64,000 bases of DNA from positions 44,178,836 to 44,242,835 of the forward strand of contig NC_088681.1 in NCBI RefSeq assembly GCF_950023065.1, given 5' to 3'. Positions 40,954-48,860 of this stretch are shown here, piece by piece. This DNA comes from Planococcus citri. Taxonomy: Eukaryota; Arthropoda; Insecta; Hemiptera; Pseudococcidae. The number at the start of each line of letters is the position of its first letter. Position 1 is the stretch's first letter. A program made the position numbers and the translations under genes. Below the pieces are notes generated by a model, which worked only from the letters and a program-made list of their open reading frames with translations, ran no database searches and had not been told where the DNA came from.

Positions 40954-43287
40954 CTTTCGGAATGAGTAAAAAAAACTATTCACATACAAAAACACAAACA
41001 ACTGTATCTATGTACTAACAAGAGAACGCAAGAACGATTCATTTCCAGGTCATAGTTTTCTACCTCGTCGGTTACCTCTTTTATGTCGGCTAAGTTGAAA
41101 AAAAAAAATGTAAAAAATAAACGAAAATTTTCACAATTCTATAAAAATACACTATCTGCACGAAACAAGGTACGAATGAGAGAGAAAAAAAACACTACCG
41201 TTGTAATCATCGCGTCGAGTACCCAATTTAAATATTCAAACGTATTTTAACCGACGAATAGAATTCCGACGTAATCAAACTTTTCGTTAAAAAGCGAACT
41301 CGTAACTATTTTAATAAACGCGAGGGATACCAAAAAAAGAATCAACTAACCACCCTTACACACATACGAGAGAGAGAGAAAAAAACCATCAACTTTCCAC
41401 ATCTATTATAACGAGACCAGCAGCATCAAACCTTTAAACATTCGGAAATTAATTTCGACCACTTTTACGTCGCGTCATGTTCGGGTCAATGTCTCTCGAC
41501 TATAATAATAAGTTCGCCTTCCAACCGCTACAGTTTCGTAATCGTTAAATGTACATCATAGAGTACACAACACACCGAAAAAGTATAATTAAATTAATGT
41601 ACGAAAAACAAGACAAAAGTGTTAGCCATTGACACGACGACGACGACATTCCCATTTATCCTAGATACCATACAACAATATGTCCAAAAAAAAACACGTA
41701 GTTTTATACGAAGTAATAGTACCTTCTCACCATTTATTCACCTATTTATGCACCATTTTACACATAATATACGCAATGTTTTCAACTATGTTTGCAGAAT
41801 TCACTTCGTCGTGATGTATTTCCAGTACATATCCAGATAGCGTGACAAAGTTAAACACCATTTTTATCCGTAAAGCAAAGATAGAAAGGGAGAAGAAGGA
41901 TGGAGAAAGGATACCACTAACCTAACACCTTTCTTCGTAAAATGAATTTAATTAAAAATACTTCATGTTTTTCCACAGTTCCTTTTTTCACCACATATCA
42001 AGCAGACCAACATCACTAAATGAAATTTGTTTTGCCCAAGATATTAAATATCCTGCTTCTAGTTTAACGAACATGGATACAAAAAAAAAAAACTAATCAT
42101 TTTTGCCAAACAAATGAATGTGACCGTCGTGATTTGATCAGCCATTTCTTCAGGGCTCAGAAGCAACTAACAATACAATAAAAAAAATTGATTCCAGGTA
42201 AACTTCCAGTGCCCGTGCCCAGTGCCCACGTTCAACAAAATCAAAACAAACGTGAACATCTATCAACAGCCGTTTTCTTTTCGCATACTCCGAGTAACTC
42301 CGAGTAAAAACGAGGTATTGATTCCTGACATTTTCACACTTACGCTACAGTGCAACTAGTGCAAGTGCAAAAATGTCAGGAATCGACACCTCGTTTTTAC
42401 TCGGAGTTACTCGGAGTATGCGAAAAGAAAACAGCTAGCGCATGCGCAAGACCTGATGCGCACAAACGTATCATTCCTCAGTACCACTCGAGACATTGCA
42501 GCGCGAACACGTGCATCGTTCGGGTTCGTGACTTTTTATCTCCGCCCCCCCCCCCAGAGCTGTGGGTCTGAAACGATTTCGGGATTGGGTTTTGGTTTTG
42601 AGATCAAAATTTATTCATTTCAGGATTGGATTTGTTTTACATACTTTTGTTCTTCTAAATTTTTATTTTGACCGGTTTTGGGATTTTCATTTTAACCACT
42701 TTTAGGCCCGAATTGACTAATGGATCCTGCAAGATGGTCTAAAAAGGAATCCAATGGTGTAATTAGGTTAATGTTCTATATGCATGTTTTGCTTAATTTG
42801 TAGAGTAATTTCTATTATAATCTGAAAGAATGATAATAAATGATATAAAATGACAATTTATCAAAATCAAATCGAGGAAAAAATCAAAAATTTGATAGAA
42901 AACGTTGGAAAATTGAATTGAAAAGGAATAAAGAATAATTTTAATCACGAACTCGAATCAATGAAGTTTTCGAATCGCGAATCATCACCTCATTTTTGCG
43001 ATTCGAATCAGTTCGAGTCATCGGATCTTAAGAATTGCTTTAAAAATGATTCGAATCCCGCCCACTCCTGCTTTCAGTACCTCTACTACCTACCTTATAT
43101 TATACTAACCATCCTGCCTTCCTACTTATGATAAAAAAATACTGGGTATTATAACTGCGCATATTTAATGATCATGAAAAAGGCACTTACCTTCCGCCAA
43201 CCAGCGCTGTATCATTTTCCAAAAGCAACAACCGTAAAAAATAATTCATCGAGTCATTTCCAGTGAACCTCTCCACATCAGTCTCTT
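3688..43287 (-). CDS. Sema1a: class 1 semaphorin (Sema1a-like), partial, 12 exons
   Basis: Twelve exons join in phase into about 465 residues of a sema domain, the beta-propeller by which semaphorins bind plexin receptors in axon guidance. Diagnostic stretches appear in the expected order: KGKSDDDCQNYIRV, CGTHAYKPLC, MCPFDATHNSS, LYSATVADF, FFFREPAVEYINCGK, YSRVGRVCKNDKGG, FLKSRLNCS, YPFYFDEIQ, IYGVFNTPVNAIG, FKEQEN, VPNPRP, LGTDDGKVLKV and VIEELQ. Sema-domain cysteines and several N-glycosylation sequons (GNDS, YNIS, HNSS, LNCS, YNDS) are kept. From memory the sequence is closest to insect Sema-1 (fasciclin IV), a transmembrane class, but the PSI domain, membrane span and tail are not in view, so the class is inferred. 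No frameshift or stop interrupts the twelve exons. The N-terminus with its signal peptide is also missing. Family is certain; the class 1 assignment is likely; orthology needs a tree. Confidence 0.93.
3905..7320 (-). other. semaphorin intron, 3.4 kb
   Basis: Lies between exons 11 and 12. AT-rich, with G-runs of 12 or more at 4687 and 4869 and an A-run of about 23 at 5882. No second gene, RNA gene or clear transposon was recognised. Confidence 0.7.
5882..5904. repeat. poly-A tract
   Basis: About 23 consecutive adenines within the 3.4-kb semaphorin intron. Nothing upstream resembles a processed transcript. Confidence 0.9.
7321..7403 (-). CDS. Sema1a: semaphorin exon 11 in window
   Basis: An 83-nt exon encoding YRLSAIAVDAKVKTIDG and EKIDILFLGT, equivalent to QYRFTKIAVDQQVRTPDGK-YDVLFIGTDDG. 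It ends one base into the first aspartate of TDDG. Acceptor TTCCAG, donor GTGAAT. Confidence 0.95.
7489..7634 (-). CDS. Sema1a: semaphorin exon 10 in window
   Basis: Encodes VPNPRPANCYNDSRTL, TDSVINFAKTHPLMDQ and AVPAFHKHPVYVRVSL. Matches VP-PRPG-CVNDSRTLPD--VNFVKSH-LMDEAVPAFF. The glycine of PRPG is alanine, and the DEA block reads DQA. Acceptor TTTAG, donor GTTAGT; the final CA is completed to glutamine by the next exon. Confidence 0.96.
7737..7939 (-). CDS. Sema1a: semaphorin exon 9 in window
   Basis: Encodes 67 residues: DISAVVHGEYAGISEQ, LIYGVFNTPVNAIGASAI, CAFSLGDIFDAFNGYF, KEQENFNANWLRVPAHR. Matches LIYGVFTTPVN-IGGSAVCAFS and GPFKEQE---SNWL-VP. The GP usual before FKEQE is GY here. 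The acceptor is TTTTCAG. Its donor is AGG|GTACGA, and the reading frame runs on into the intron as an open stretch, so translating the genomic DNA alone gives a misleading C-terminus. Confidence 0.97.
8205..8780. repeat. tandem repeat of about 155 bp, four units
   Basis: Units share TTGGGTATCATTTT (starting at 8261, 8421, 8572 and 8728), then TGTATTTTCAACGCTGAAT, then an AAAATGA-rich part and TACTCAAAGGTGACTCAA. Lies in the 1.06-kb intron between semaphorin exons 8 and 9 and makes up most of it. The open frame at 8569-8928 is a by-product. Confidence 0.85.
8996..9137 (-). CDS. Sema1a: semaphorin exon 8 in window
   Basis: Encodes IIYSRVGRVCKNDKGG, FTTFLKSRLNCSLPGEYP and FYFDEI. YSR-ARVCK-DKGG and TSFLKSRLNCS-PG are core sema motifs, with conserved cysteines in VCK and LNC. 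The usual A of SRVARVC is G here. Acceptor TTGCAG; donor GTTAGT is non-consensus at +3. Confidence 0.97.
9629..9717 (-). CDS. Sema1a: semaphorin exon 7 in window
   Basis: Encodes PNFVGSIAYNDYVLFFF followed by REPAVEYINCGK, matching the near-invariant FFFRE-AVEYINCGK block of the sema propeller. Acceptor TTTATAG, donor GTACGT, ending in phase 0 exactly at GK, as expected before IYSRV. Confidence 0.96.
9808..9912 (-). CDS. Sema1a: semaphorin exon 6 in window
   Basis: Encodes GHLYSATVADFSHNDPLI and REPLRTEKSDMTQLN. The string LYSATVADF-G-DPLI-R-PLRTE is characteristic of class 1 semaphorins. Aspartate codons are split at both ends. Acceptor ATTACAG; the donor GTAATA is weaker than its neighbours. 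Confidence 0.95.
10023..10110 (-). CDS. Sema1a: semaphorin exon 5 in window
   Basis: Encodes 29 residues: GVPKITRSNLNGVG, then MCPFDATHNSSIIYT. It matches the family pattern G-G-CPFDP-HNST-YT, with a glycosylation sequon at NSS. It ends one base into the aspartate codon that starts DGHLYS. Acceptor TTTACAG, donor GTGAGT. Confidence 0.95.
10341..10454 (-). CDS. Sema1a: semaphorin exon 4 in window
   Basis: Encodes 38 residues beginning DDCQNYIRVAAKTNN and including LVCGTHAYKPLCQEYD. These are two of the most recognisable sema-domain signatures (C-NYIRV and CGTNAYKPLC). Acceptor TTGCAG, donor GTAAGT, phase 0 on both sides. Confidence 0.95.
10767..11008. repeat. GGTAAATTACC-type palindromic repeat array
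   Basis: Repeated words such as GGTAATTACCGGTAAATTAC and TTTCGGTAAATTACCG, of the same kind as the subterminal arrays of the hAT-like element at 22446-24330. Probably a truncated end of a related element. The CAGGGTTG terminus is not visible here. Confidence 0.6.
11054..11295. mobile_element. Tourist-like MITE, copy A
   Basis: A 242-bp element, nearly identical to 23810-24049, with the same GGGCCATATTTATAGAC ends. Flanked by TTA at 11051-11053 and 11296-11298. No coding capacity. Confidence 0.85.
11375..11830 (-). repeat. dispersed repeat, copy in minus orientation
   Basis: About 455 bp that reappear in opposite orientation at about 34065-34525. The minus strand carries an open frame (11429-11818) whose translation resembles that of the other copy over about 95 residues (shared KILLS-KFGRM and QRGRFKMVVPKFSKN). 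I do not recognise the peptide; the repeat may be non-coding. Confidence 0.7.
14345..15684. mobile_element. TNA-type foldback element, copy 2
   Basis: A 1.34-kb copy of the same family, starting CAAGGGAACTTCTCAAGG and ending CCTCCCTTG. It is flanked by TTA at 14342-14344 and 15685-15687. It shares the right-arm deletion with copy 1 and a 305-bp identical run with it. The 183-codon open frame inside (14756-15307) is a by-product of the repeats. Confidence 0.85.
16824..17110 (-). mobile_element. possible degraded retroelement 3' end, minus strand
   Basis: Read on the minus strand it ends GGGCGTCTCTAAATAAAAAT then TTATTCATTC, reminiscent of a retroelement or transcript 3' end with a polyadenylation signal. 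No coding sequence precedes it. The nearby word GGCGCC-ACATTGTTTG recurs inverted near 21225. Confidence 0.2.
19488..20874. mobile_element. possible hAT-like element with CAGGGTGTCTAACA ends
   Basis: Left end CAGGGTGTCTAACA and right end TGTTAGACACCTTG form a 14-bp inverted pair with one mismatch. Direct CAAAC at 19483-19487 and 20875-20879 may be a shortened target duplication. AGGACT-type words are frequent near both ends. The interior contains the degenerate tandem repeat at about 20040-20680. Confidence 0.5.
20040..20680. repeat. degenerate tandem repeat, 125-180 bp units
   Basis: Four diverged units, each with AAAATTTTAAAA, then AAAGAAAAGCAAACGG, then CCCGAGCGAAGCGA-like words (near 20137, 20262, 20442 and 20613). 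The same words occur inverted near 140-170, 1360-1390 and 2590-2610. Confidence 0.6.
21805..22110. repeat. direct plus inverted repeat with CTGAACACGAATATGACG
   Basis: A block of about 60 bp (GGTGACGCTGAACACGAATA and following) occurs at 21810 and 21944, spaced 134 bp, and again inverted near 22090. Likely a degraded foldback. The motif GGTCATTCCATGTCAATTCG just upstream (21509) has a relative near 59212. Confidence 0.55.
22646..23291. mobile_element. nested hAT-like element rich in GGCTCT
   Basis: Ends are CAGGGATGGAAGAGCC and GGCTCTTCCATCCCTG, a 16-bp perfect inverted pair. The flanks ATCAATGC and ACAATGC look like an 8-bp duplication that lost one base. Both arms are arrays of GGCTCTGGCTC-like words, which produce overlapping leucine-, alanine- or glutamate-rich open frames with no protein meaning. 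Confidence 0.75.
23810..24049. mobile_element. Tourist-like MITE, copy B
   Basis: A 240-bp element starting GGGCCATATTTATAGAC with about 44-bp terminal inverted repeats (the TTAGCAATTGCTTGGCTAAG core is itself near-palindromic). Nearly identical to the copy at 11054-11295. The right flank is TTA; the left flank is TAT, so the duplication is imperfect on that side. The family (PIF/Harbinger-derived) is suggested by the TTA target. Confidence 0.8.
24053..24221. mobile_element. small MITE inserted at the edge of MITE B
   Basis: A 169-bp element with about 41-bp inverted repeats starting GGCGGAGGTTATACTGA. Target duplication TTA at 24050-24052 and 24222-24224. The left TTA is also the right flank of MITE B, so this element probably inserted into the target duplication of B. 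Harbinger/Tourist-like by its TTA target. Confidence 0.8.
25473..25535 (-). CDS. Sema1a: semaphorin exon 3 in window
   Basis: This 63-nt, phase 0-0 exon encodes RIEWTPLVAHVELCKLKGKSD, shown here only to its 21st residue boundary by position. RIEW, AH-ELC and LKGKS are strongly conserved in class 1 semaphorins. The cysteine in ELC normally pairs with the one in DDCQNY of the next exon. The acceptor is TTGCAG and the donor is GTAAGT. It is isolated by 15.0 kb downstream and 6.5 kb upstream of intron. Confidence 0.92.
27465..28430. repeat. diverged foldback repeat, about 1 kb
   Basis: Left arm (about 27465-27830) and right arm (about 28050-28430) are inverted copies: GGTGAGT, then TGAGTTGAAAGTCACTCA, CCCCTACCCATCCT and CTCAAATATTTCC all recur as complements in reverse order. 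No convincing target duplication and no coding capacity. Confidence 0.7.
31547..31700. repeat. TTC and ACG trinucleotide arrays
   Basis: About 14 TTC units (near 31547-31590) followed by TCA units, then about 8 ACG units near 31678-31699. Intronic. They create acidic, phenylalanine- and arginine-rich open frames on both strands that should not be called genes. Confidence 0.85.
31996..32047 (-). CDS. Sema1a: semaphorin exon 2 in window
   Basis: This is a 52-nt exon encoding NVLYNISLDDLTELSNQ, flanked by the acceptor TTTTCAG and the donor GTAAGC. The first base completes the arginine codon from the previous exon, giving GGRNVLYNISL. It corresponds to the Sema-1 segment GARNIVYNISLRDLTE and has an N-glycosylation sequon (NIS). 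It ends in phase 0 and joins RIEWTP of the next exon. Confidence 0.9.
32394..32445. repeat. CA dinucleotide microsatellite
   Basis: About 26 uninterrupted CA units, roughly 350 bp upstream (in gene sense) of the semaphorin exon at 31996-32047. A likely polymorphic marker. Confidence 0.95.
34065..34525 (+). repeat. dispersed repeat, copy in plus orientation
   Basis: Inverted relative to 11375-11830, with many substitutions and small indels. Its open frame (34077-34379) parallels the other copy. Both copies lie inside semaphorin introns. Confidence 0.7.
38180..39700. repeat. degenerate AAGTTGAACTT repeat region with 94-98 bp subunits
   Basis: About 1.5 kb built from words like TCAAAGTTGAACTT and TTTTTTGAAAATTCAAAGTT. 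Between 38560 and 38900 the order is regular: GGAAAGCTC begins at 38560, 38658, 38752 and 38846, giving a period of 94-98 bp. The word is close to its own complement, so the array can self-pair. Confidence 0.8.
40922..40950. repeat. poly-T tract of about 28 bases
   Basis: A long homopolymer in the intron between exons 1 and 2. Flanking sequence gave no sign of a retroposed gene. Confidence 0.9.
42268..42436. repeat. inverted-repeat hairpin, 66-bp arms
   Basis: Left arm from 42268 and right arm ending at 42436 are complementary with about three mismatches (core TACTCCGAGTAACTCCGAG). The loop region (about 42335-42369) holds TGCAACTAGTGCA. Could be a palindromic MITE or a transcribed hairpin; no target duplication is clear. 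Confidence 0.75.
43191..43287 (-). CDS. Sema1a: semaphorin exon 1 in window (N-terminal sema strands)
   Basis: The acceptor TTTTACAG precedes the exon, and the donor GTAAGT follows GGAAG. It encodes ETDVERFTGNDSMNY, then LLLLENDTALVGG, matching the insect Sema-1 pattern of RF-G-N-S followed by a strand ending LLVGARN. It opens with two bases completing a codon (xAA) from an unseen upstream exon and ends two bases into the arginine codon completed by the exon at 32047. The arginine-asparagine junction is family-typical, which supports this distant exon despite its small size. Confidence 0.88.
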
Positions 43288-44763
43288 CTGTAAAACATAA
43301 AGCAAAAGAAACAAATCGCATCAGTCGACAAGCTACATTACCAGCTCTTGTGAATACATTACTCGTACGAGACATATGTATACATTTGATCCTTTTCATC
43401 ATCAGATATGTAAAAACCACAACAACGAGTTTTTTTTCTCGCAAATGTGATTCAATTGAGAACTTATCAATGTAGGTACTAACTCGTAATATACCCAACC
43501 TAAGATTAGGTACCATACGTATGTACTACACGTACGAGTGTACATATAAAAACAGCATGTTTGTATCCGATTAAACAAGTTGATGAAATGTAGGAAGAAT
43601 AATACGCAAATATAGAATTTACTCGAGTCGTATGATATGTATTTTCAAAAAGCAACCTATCCCTAACTCAATTATACTTACTAAAACTTGCTACTAATGC
43701 AACTACGAGATAGCCAAGCATGAAACTTTTTGATCGTATTTATAAAAGCTTTGTATATTGTGTTTTTTTACATTTGCAAAGGGGAAAAAAGGTTTAGATT
43801 ATAATCTTTATAAAGGGAAGAAAACACCAACTTTGTACTACACATAAAAATATGCTAAAATTGAACAGCTACACTGGATTTAATTTAATTGCAAATTAAG
43901 CTCAACTCATAAAACGAAAAAAAATAAATAAATAATGCCGAAACAACATACCCAGACTCTACGATTTTTGCACTTGGGCTATAATTTTATTTTTCAAGTT
44001 TTTTCAAGAATAAATTAATACCTACAACAGTTGATTTTAAAGCGAGACTTTGAAAAATTTTCAAAAAAGTAATTTTTGAAAAAGAGAAAAACATCTGAAA
44101 TTTTTTGCAAATAGGCGACAATTTTTAGAAATTTAAAAAAAACACACTTTTTGGCGATTTTGACAAAAGCCGAGACTTTTTGCTACTTTCAGCAGAAAGC
44201 GAAACTTCGACAATTTTAGCTAAAGGTGACCAGTTGAAAAAAAAATTAAAAAGTGAGTGTTGATAAATTATCGACTTTTTTTTTACTTATCTACAAAAAG
44301 TAGGGCCAAGATTTTAAAAAATCAAATTTTCGAAAATGGCTGAAAAAAGTAACTTTCTTGGCAAGTTACTGGTCACTGAATGCAATTCAACGAAAAATTG
44401 TCAAAATTACCCCCCCCCCCCGGTCCAATCAAAATCACAAAAGTTTCAAAATTTTAAACTTTAAAAAAATCAGTAGGTACAAAAAATTACACATAAGTAA
44501 ACAAATAAATTTTATTTTGATATTTTCAAACAAAAACGTTGTTTGTAGAGGTTTTCTTTCTAGCTGAAAAAATAATTAATTGCGTAAAATTTCTTTGAAA
44601 AAATGAAATTTCAATCAATGTGAATGCATTGCAATTGTTCTCACACGGTGAGATCGTTTTAGGCGAATTTCCCCCAAAAAGTTTGTTTCTTCTTCCTTCA
44701 TCTACATACTTACTTATCCTTGAAGAGAAAAGTGAGGAGTGATGGGAAAAGTTCGAATTCGTT

Positions 44764-44942
44764 ATAGTATATTACAACACAGTAGACGAAAGTGAATGAT
44801 TTCTTGTCGAGTGCGAAGATTGGCGGAACGTGAATGAATTCTTGTTTCGTGCGTTGGCTCCACTCGCCTTCGGCTCGTTCCGCCAATCTTCGCACTCGAC
44901 AAGAAATCATTCACTTTCGTCTACTGTGTTGTAATATACTAT
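44764..44942. repeat. perfect 67-bp-arm hairpin
   Basis: 44764-44830 is the exact complement of 44876-44942, with a 45-base loop (44831-44875). The arm contains GATTTCTTGTCGAGTGCGAA. The loop start (TGAATGAATTCTTGT) is a diverged third copy of an arm segment. No reading frame of interest. Confidence 0.85.
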
Positions 44943-47900
44943 TCCATCACAGTGTGACGGAAAAGAATTTCTTTTCCATCTCCAGAGATGGAAAGAGGAA
45001 TTTTTTCAATCACAGTAGGAAAAAGTGTATTTTCGCGGTGTGTAAACGGGGGTAAAATGCTACATTTTCGTAGCATGCATAATGAAAAAAATTATGTTAT
45101 ACTCGTACTTAATCATAGAACTTGAAAAAAAGAATCAAACGTGACATTTTTCATAAATCTCAATTCATCCCTTCTCTCCTCCGCAAAAAACGAACACTAA
45201 TAAAATTTCAAAATTTCGAGTTTTCATTGGAGATAGAGGAGGTTAAATATGAATTCGAAAAGCTTGAATTTTTGACATGTCTTTTCATTAAGCAGGTAAT
45301 CAGCTGTTTATAACGTGTTATTATAAAGAATTTGTCTAATTTCGAGAAATATTGAAAATTTACGAAGTTCAGGGCTCAATCTCGTCCATTCCTATGTGAA
45401 TCAAATTTGAAATTGCAGTACGAGTATATCCACCACTACAATTTCCAGGCTAATGACCTCAAATTCATGATAACTTTAATTCAATTTCGGCACGTTTTAC
45501 GGTTATTATATTGTGTAGAGCAAAATTGCTCGTCTCAAATGAAATTCAGACAAGAATTCAAGACACATTCGAAGTAGATAAATTCGAAACGCGAGCTTCT
45601 CCAGTCTCAAAACTGAGATATTTTCACCTGTTGGAATAACCTAATAAGCTTCTTTCACATCTTTATTATAATTATTCGCGACGACTATTTTCGTTCCACA
45701 GATTTCGCAGTTCGCACACATAGGTATTACTTCCACATCTTCGCACAAATTCGATTGTTTACTCAAAACAATATCACGGTATACACGTTGATACTCCTAC
45801 GTTACGTGTAACCATACGACGAGTAACGTAATATCAAATTCCGAGCGTTTGAGCAAACGTAATTCGATGTACATAATACGACCATAATGAATTTCAATTT
45901 TGCTATAAATATACTTAAACGAGGCGATAATACGAGTACATAGAAACAGAAGGAAAGGAAAGGGGTATACACATATGTATTTAGATGTACGTTTCGTAGA
46001 GTAAGTAAATAAATTTCATAAGTTGAGGCTACCCCTTGCTCATCGTGTTCGTGTACTACAATATTGTAAATATTAGACGAGATTATATTACTCGTTTCGT
46101 CAACTTGCTTAGGTATACATGTATTACCTACTATACGTACAGTATACCTTAGCTGGGTGTGGGTACTACCAATACGAAATAAACTCATACAATATCATAT
46201 AACTTAGAGGATATATCTATATACGATTAGGTACACTACAGAATAAGAGTAAATATGGTGTGTTCATTTCATTTAATGAAAGTACAAACGTATTATGGTT
46301 GTACAGTGTAGACTGTATAAACCACAGGTCATGACATTAAATTGAAATATTATCACAATATTCAGCTAAAAACACGACTGAGTATTTTTTTCCACACCTC
46401 ATCTTTCCTCTTACCCCCTTAGGGTTCCTGTTCGCACTTTTTTTTTAGATAGCTGACCAATGCAGCATCTGTATTACAAAGATGACGCGGTGGTGGTCGC
46501 AGATCTCGATACACTACGAAGCGATTTCAAGTAAACGGCAGATAGCAATTAATTTAATTCTGGTTTTATCTTGCATTCGGAATCTAACGAGTATACATAA
46601 CGTACACATACGTACGTGTACGTCAAGTATAAATACATACATATAGAGATACCTGCAGCTGTTCTTGTAATCTCATCAATAGCAGAATTAGAGTACAGGT
46701 AAATCTGAACTGAAACATTGCTGCCATCATCCAAATAAGGTACGATGATTAAATGTGACCGGCGGCAGTCGGCGTCCAAAGACCAGTCACACAGACGAGC
46801 TTTTTACCAGCTCAATACCCATTAAAGTCTCGTATATCTGTCGAATAAATGTTACACGTACAGCATCCGTACGATCGTATGTACCTATTCGCCATAGACA
46901 TGTCTAAAGGTAAAGTACACGGATAGATATTCGCGATAACAGACATCGCTACATATACGTGTACATTTCAACAACCGAGAATCGACTTTTTAATATTCGA
47001 TGCATTCGCCAGTTCGCCACACACACAAACAGACAGATAGACAGACAGACACGCCAAAAAGTCCGCAGCACTCTGATCAAACTGGTTCGAAGATACTTCG
47101 AACATTATTACATAACTTGAAGGGGGAAAAAAGTAAAATCGCCATCATTACATCGTCCAAATGTGTCGATTTTATTGACAATTTCTCACACGCGATCGGT
47201 ATGGGTTCGATATTGATGATAGCGGCGATGACGAACAAGACGATGTTATAAATTTACTACTCAAAAAAAAAAAAAAAAAAAGGAACATTAACCACATTTT
47301 ATGTTTGTATGGAAACGTCCGTTATCTCGTCGATTTTTACGATCGATTTGAAATGAGTACTCACATATCCCAGGTATCTCTCTACCTATCGAGTACATTG
47401 GTTTCTTTTTTCTTTTTTTCGTTTTATTGATCGGAATCGTACATACTTGAAAGAAGATACCATTAGGAAATCATCGAAATCACGCCATCGATCAGTCACG
47501 ATCGTCTGCAAGTACGAAGAAAGTGAATCCTTCAGAGGTCGATGGTCGATTAGCAAGCTGAATTTCACATCTATTCTATTTTATCCAGTATCTGACGTCG
47601 CAAGATGGCCTCAAAACTGAGAAATTGCCATAAATTTGAATCCAGCGTACCCGAAAACCATACAATCGATATGCATGACGTCATATTATCAAATATTCAA
47701 ATTCACCCCCTCCCTTCCCCTTCCATACTCCACAATGAAATATTTAGATGCTCAATTCCTTCTAGCAGCATAAATATACAATAATTGATGAGCTTCAACA
47801 AAAATTCTAAAAAGAAAAATGATCCCATCAATGTAAGTGCTGACTTGACAAATATATGTACATAAAAATTTGTAAAGTGGGGAGCGATGACCCCACAAAG

Positions 47901-47999
47901 GGGCACAGGGCACCAAAATTGACAAAATGACCTCAAAATTGAACTCAGCGTACTCGAGAACCATACAAACGATATGCATGAAGCTATATTATCAAAAGC

Positions 48000-48860
48000 G
48001 TGATTTTTTTCTCTCCCACCCCCTCCCCACCGATCAATTTCACGAAGGGAGGGGGTACGTTAATGATAAAAACTCTTCATGCATATCAATTTCATGGTTT
48101 TCAATATCGCGAATGTCGAATTTGAGGTCAATTTTTGGCAAAAACCTACAAATCTCGAGAAACACAACCATTTCGACATTTATCTGGAAGAAAACTGCTA
48201 TACCCAATCCATACTGAGGAGTTAATGAGGGGGAAGGGACGGTTAAATGATGAAAAAAACTGCTTATATATCGATTTCATGGTTTTCAATGTCGCTAAGT
48301 TCGATTTTGAGGCCAATTTTTGACCAAAACCTACAAATCTCGAGAAACGCGACCATTTTTCGACATGTATCTGGAAGAAAACTGTCACCCAATCCATGGT
48401 GAGGAGTCAAGTAGGTAGAAGGAGGCGCTTTGATGATAAAAAATCTTCACATATATCGATTTCATGATTTTCAATGTTACCAATTCCAAATTTGAGGTGA
48501 ATTTTCAACCAAAACCTACAAATCTCGAGAAACGCACCACTTTGAAATTTATTTGATAGAAAAGTGTCACTCAATTTTGGGGAGAGGGATCAAGGAGGGG
48601 AAGGGAGCACTTTGAAGATGGATAGTCTCTTCATGCATATCGATTTCATGATTTTCAACATCGCCAATTCCGAATTTTGATATTGATATTAGGCTAAATC
48701 CAACGAATCTTGAGAAAATCGATCATTTCGACATTCACGTGGAAGAAAACTGCTACTTAATCTCAGGTTAGCGGCCAAAGAGTAGAAAGAGAGCCCTTTG
48801 ATGATAGAAAGTCGCTGATTCCCAATTCGATATCGATATTCAGCTATAGAACGTACTTAA
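48000..48860. repeat. tandem repeat of about 185 bp, four to five units
   Basis: The word ACCTACAAATCTCGAGAAA starts at about 48144, 48329 and 48514, with a diverged version near 48698: a period of 185 bp. Other unit parts are ATCGATTTCATGGTTTTCAA and CTGGAAGAAAACTG. Related partial units occur near 47640 and 47935. Confidence 0.85.

Larger units (their letters stand above)
32048..43190 (-). other. semaphorin intron, 11.1 kb
   Basis: Lies between exons 1 and 2 of the window. Holds a CA microsatellite (32394-32445), the second copy of the dispersed repeat (about 34065-34525), a degenerate tandem region (about 38180-39700), a long T-run (40922-40950) and an inverted-repeat hairpin (42268-42436). 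No internal gene was recognised. Confidence 0.75.

Noticed and set aside
42950..43065. Possible tRNA-like B-box (GATTCGAATCC)
   Set aside because: No A-box or acceptor-stem pairing at the right spacing; it belongs to a small GATTCGAATC inverted repeat.
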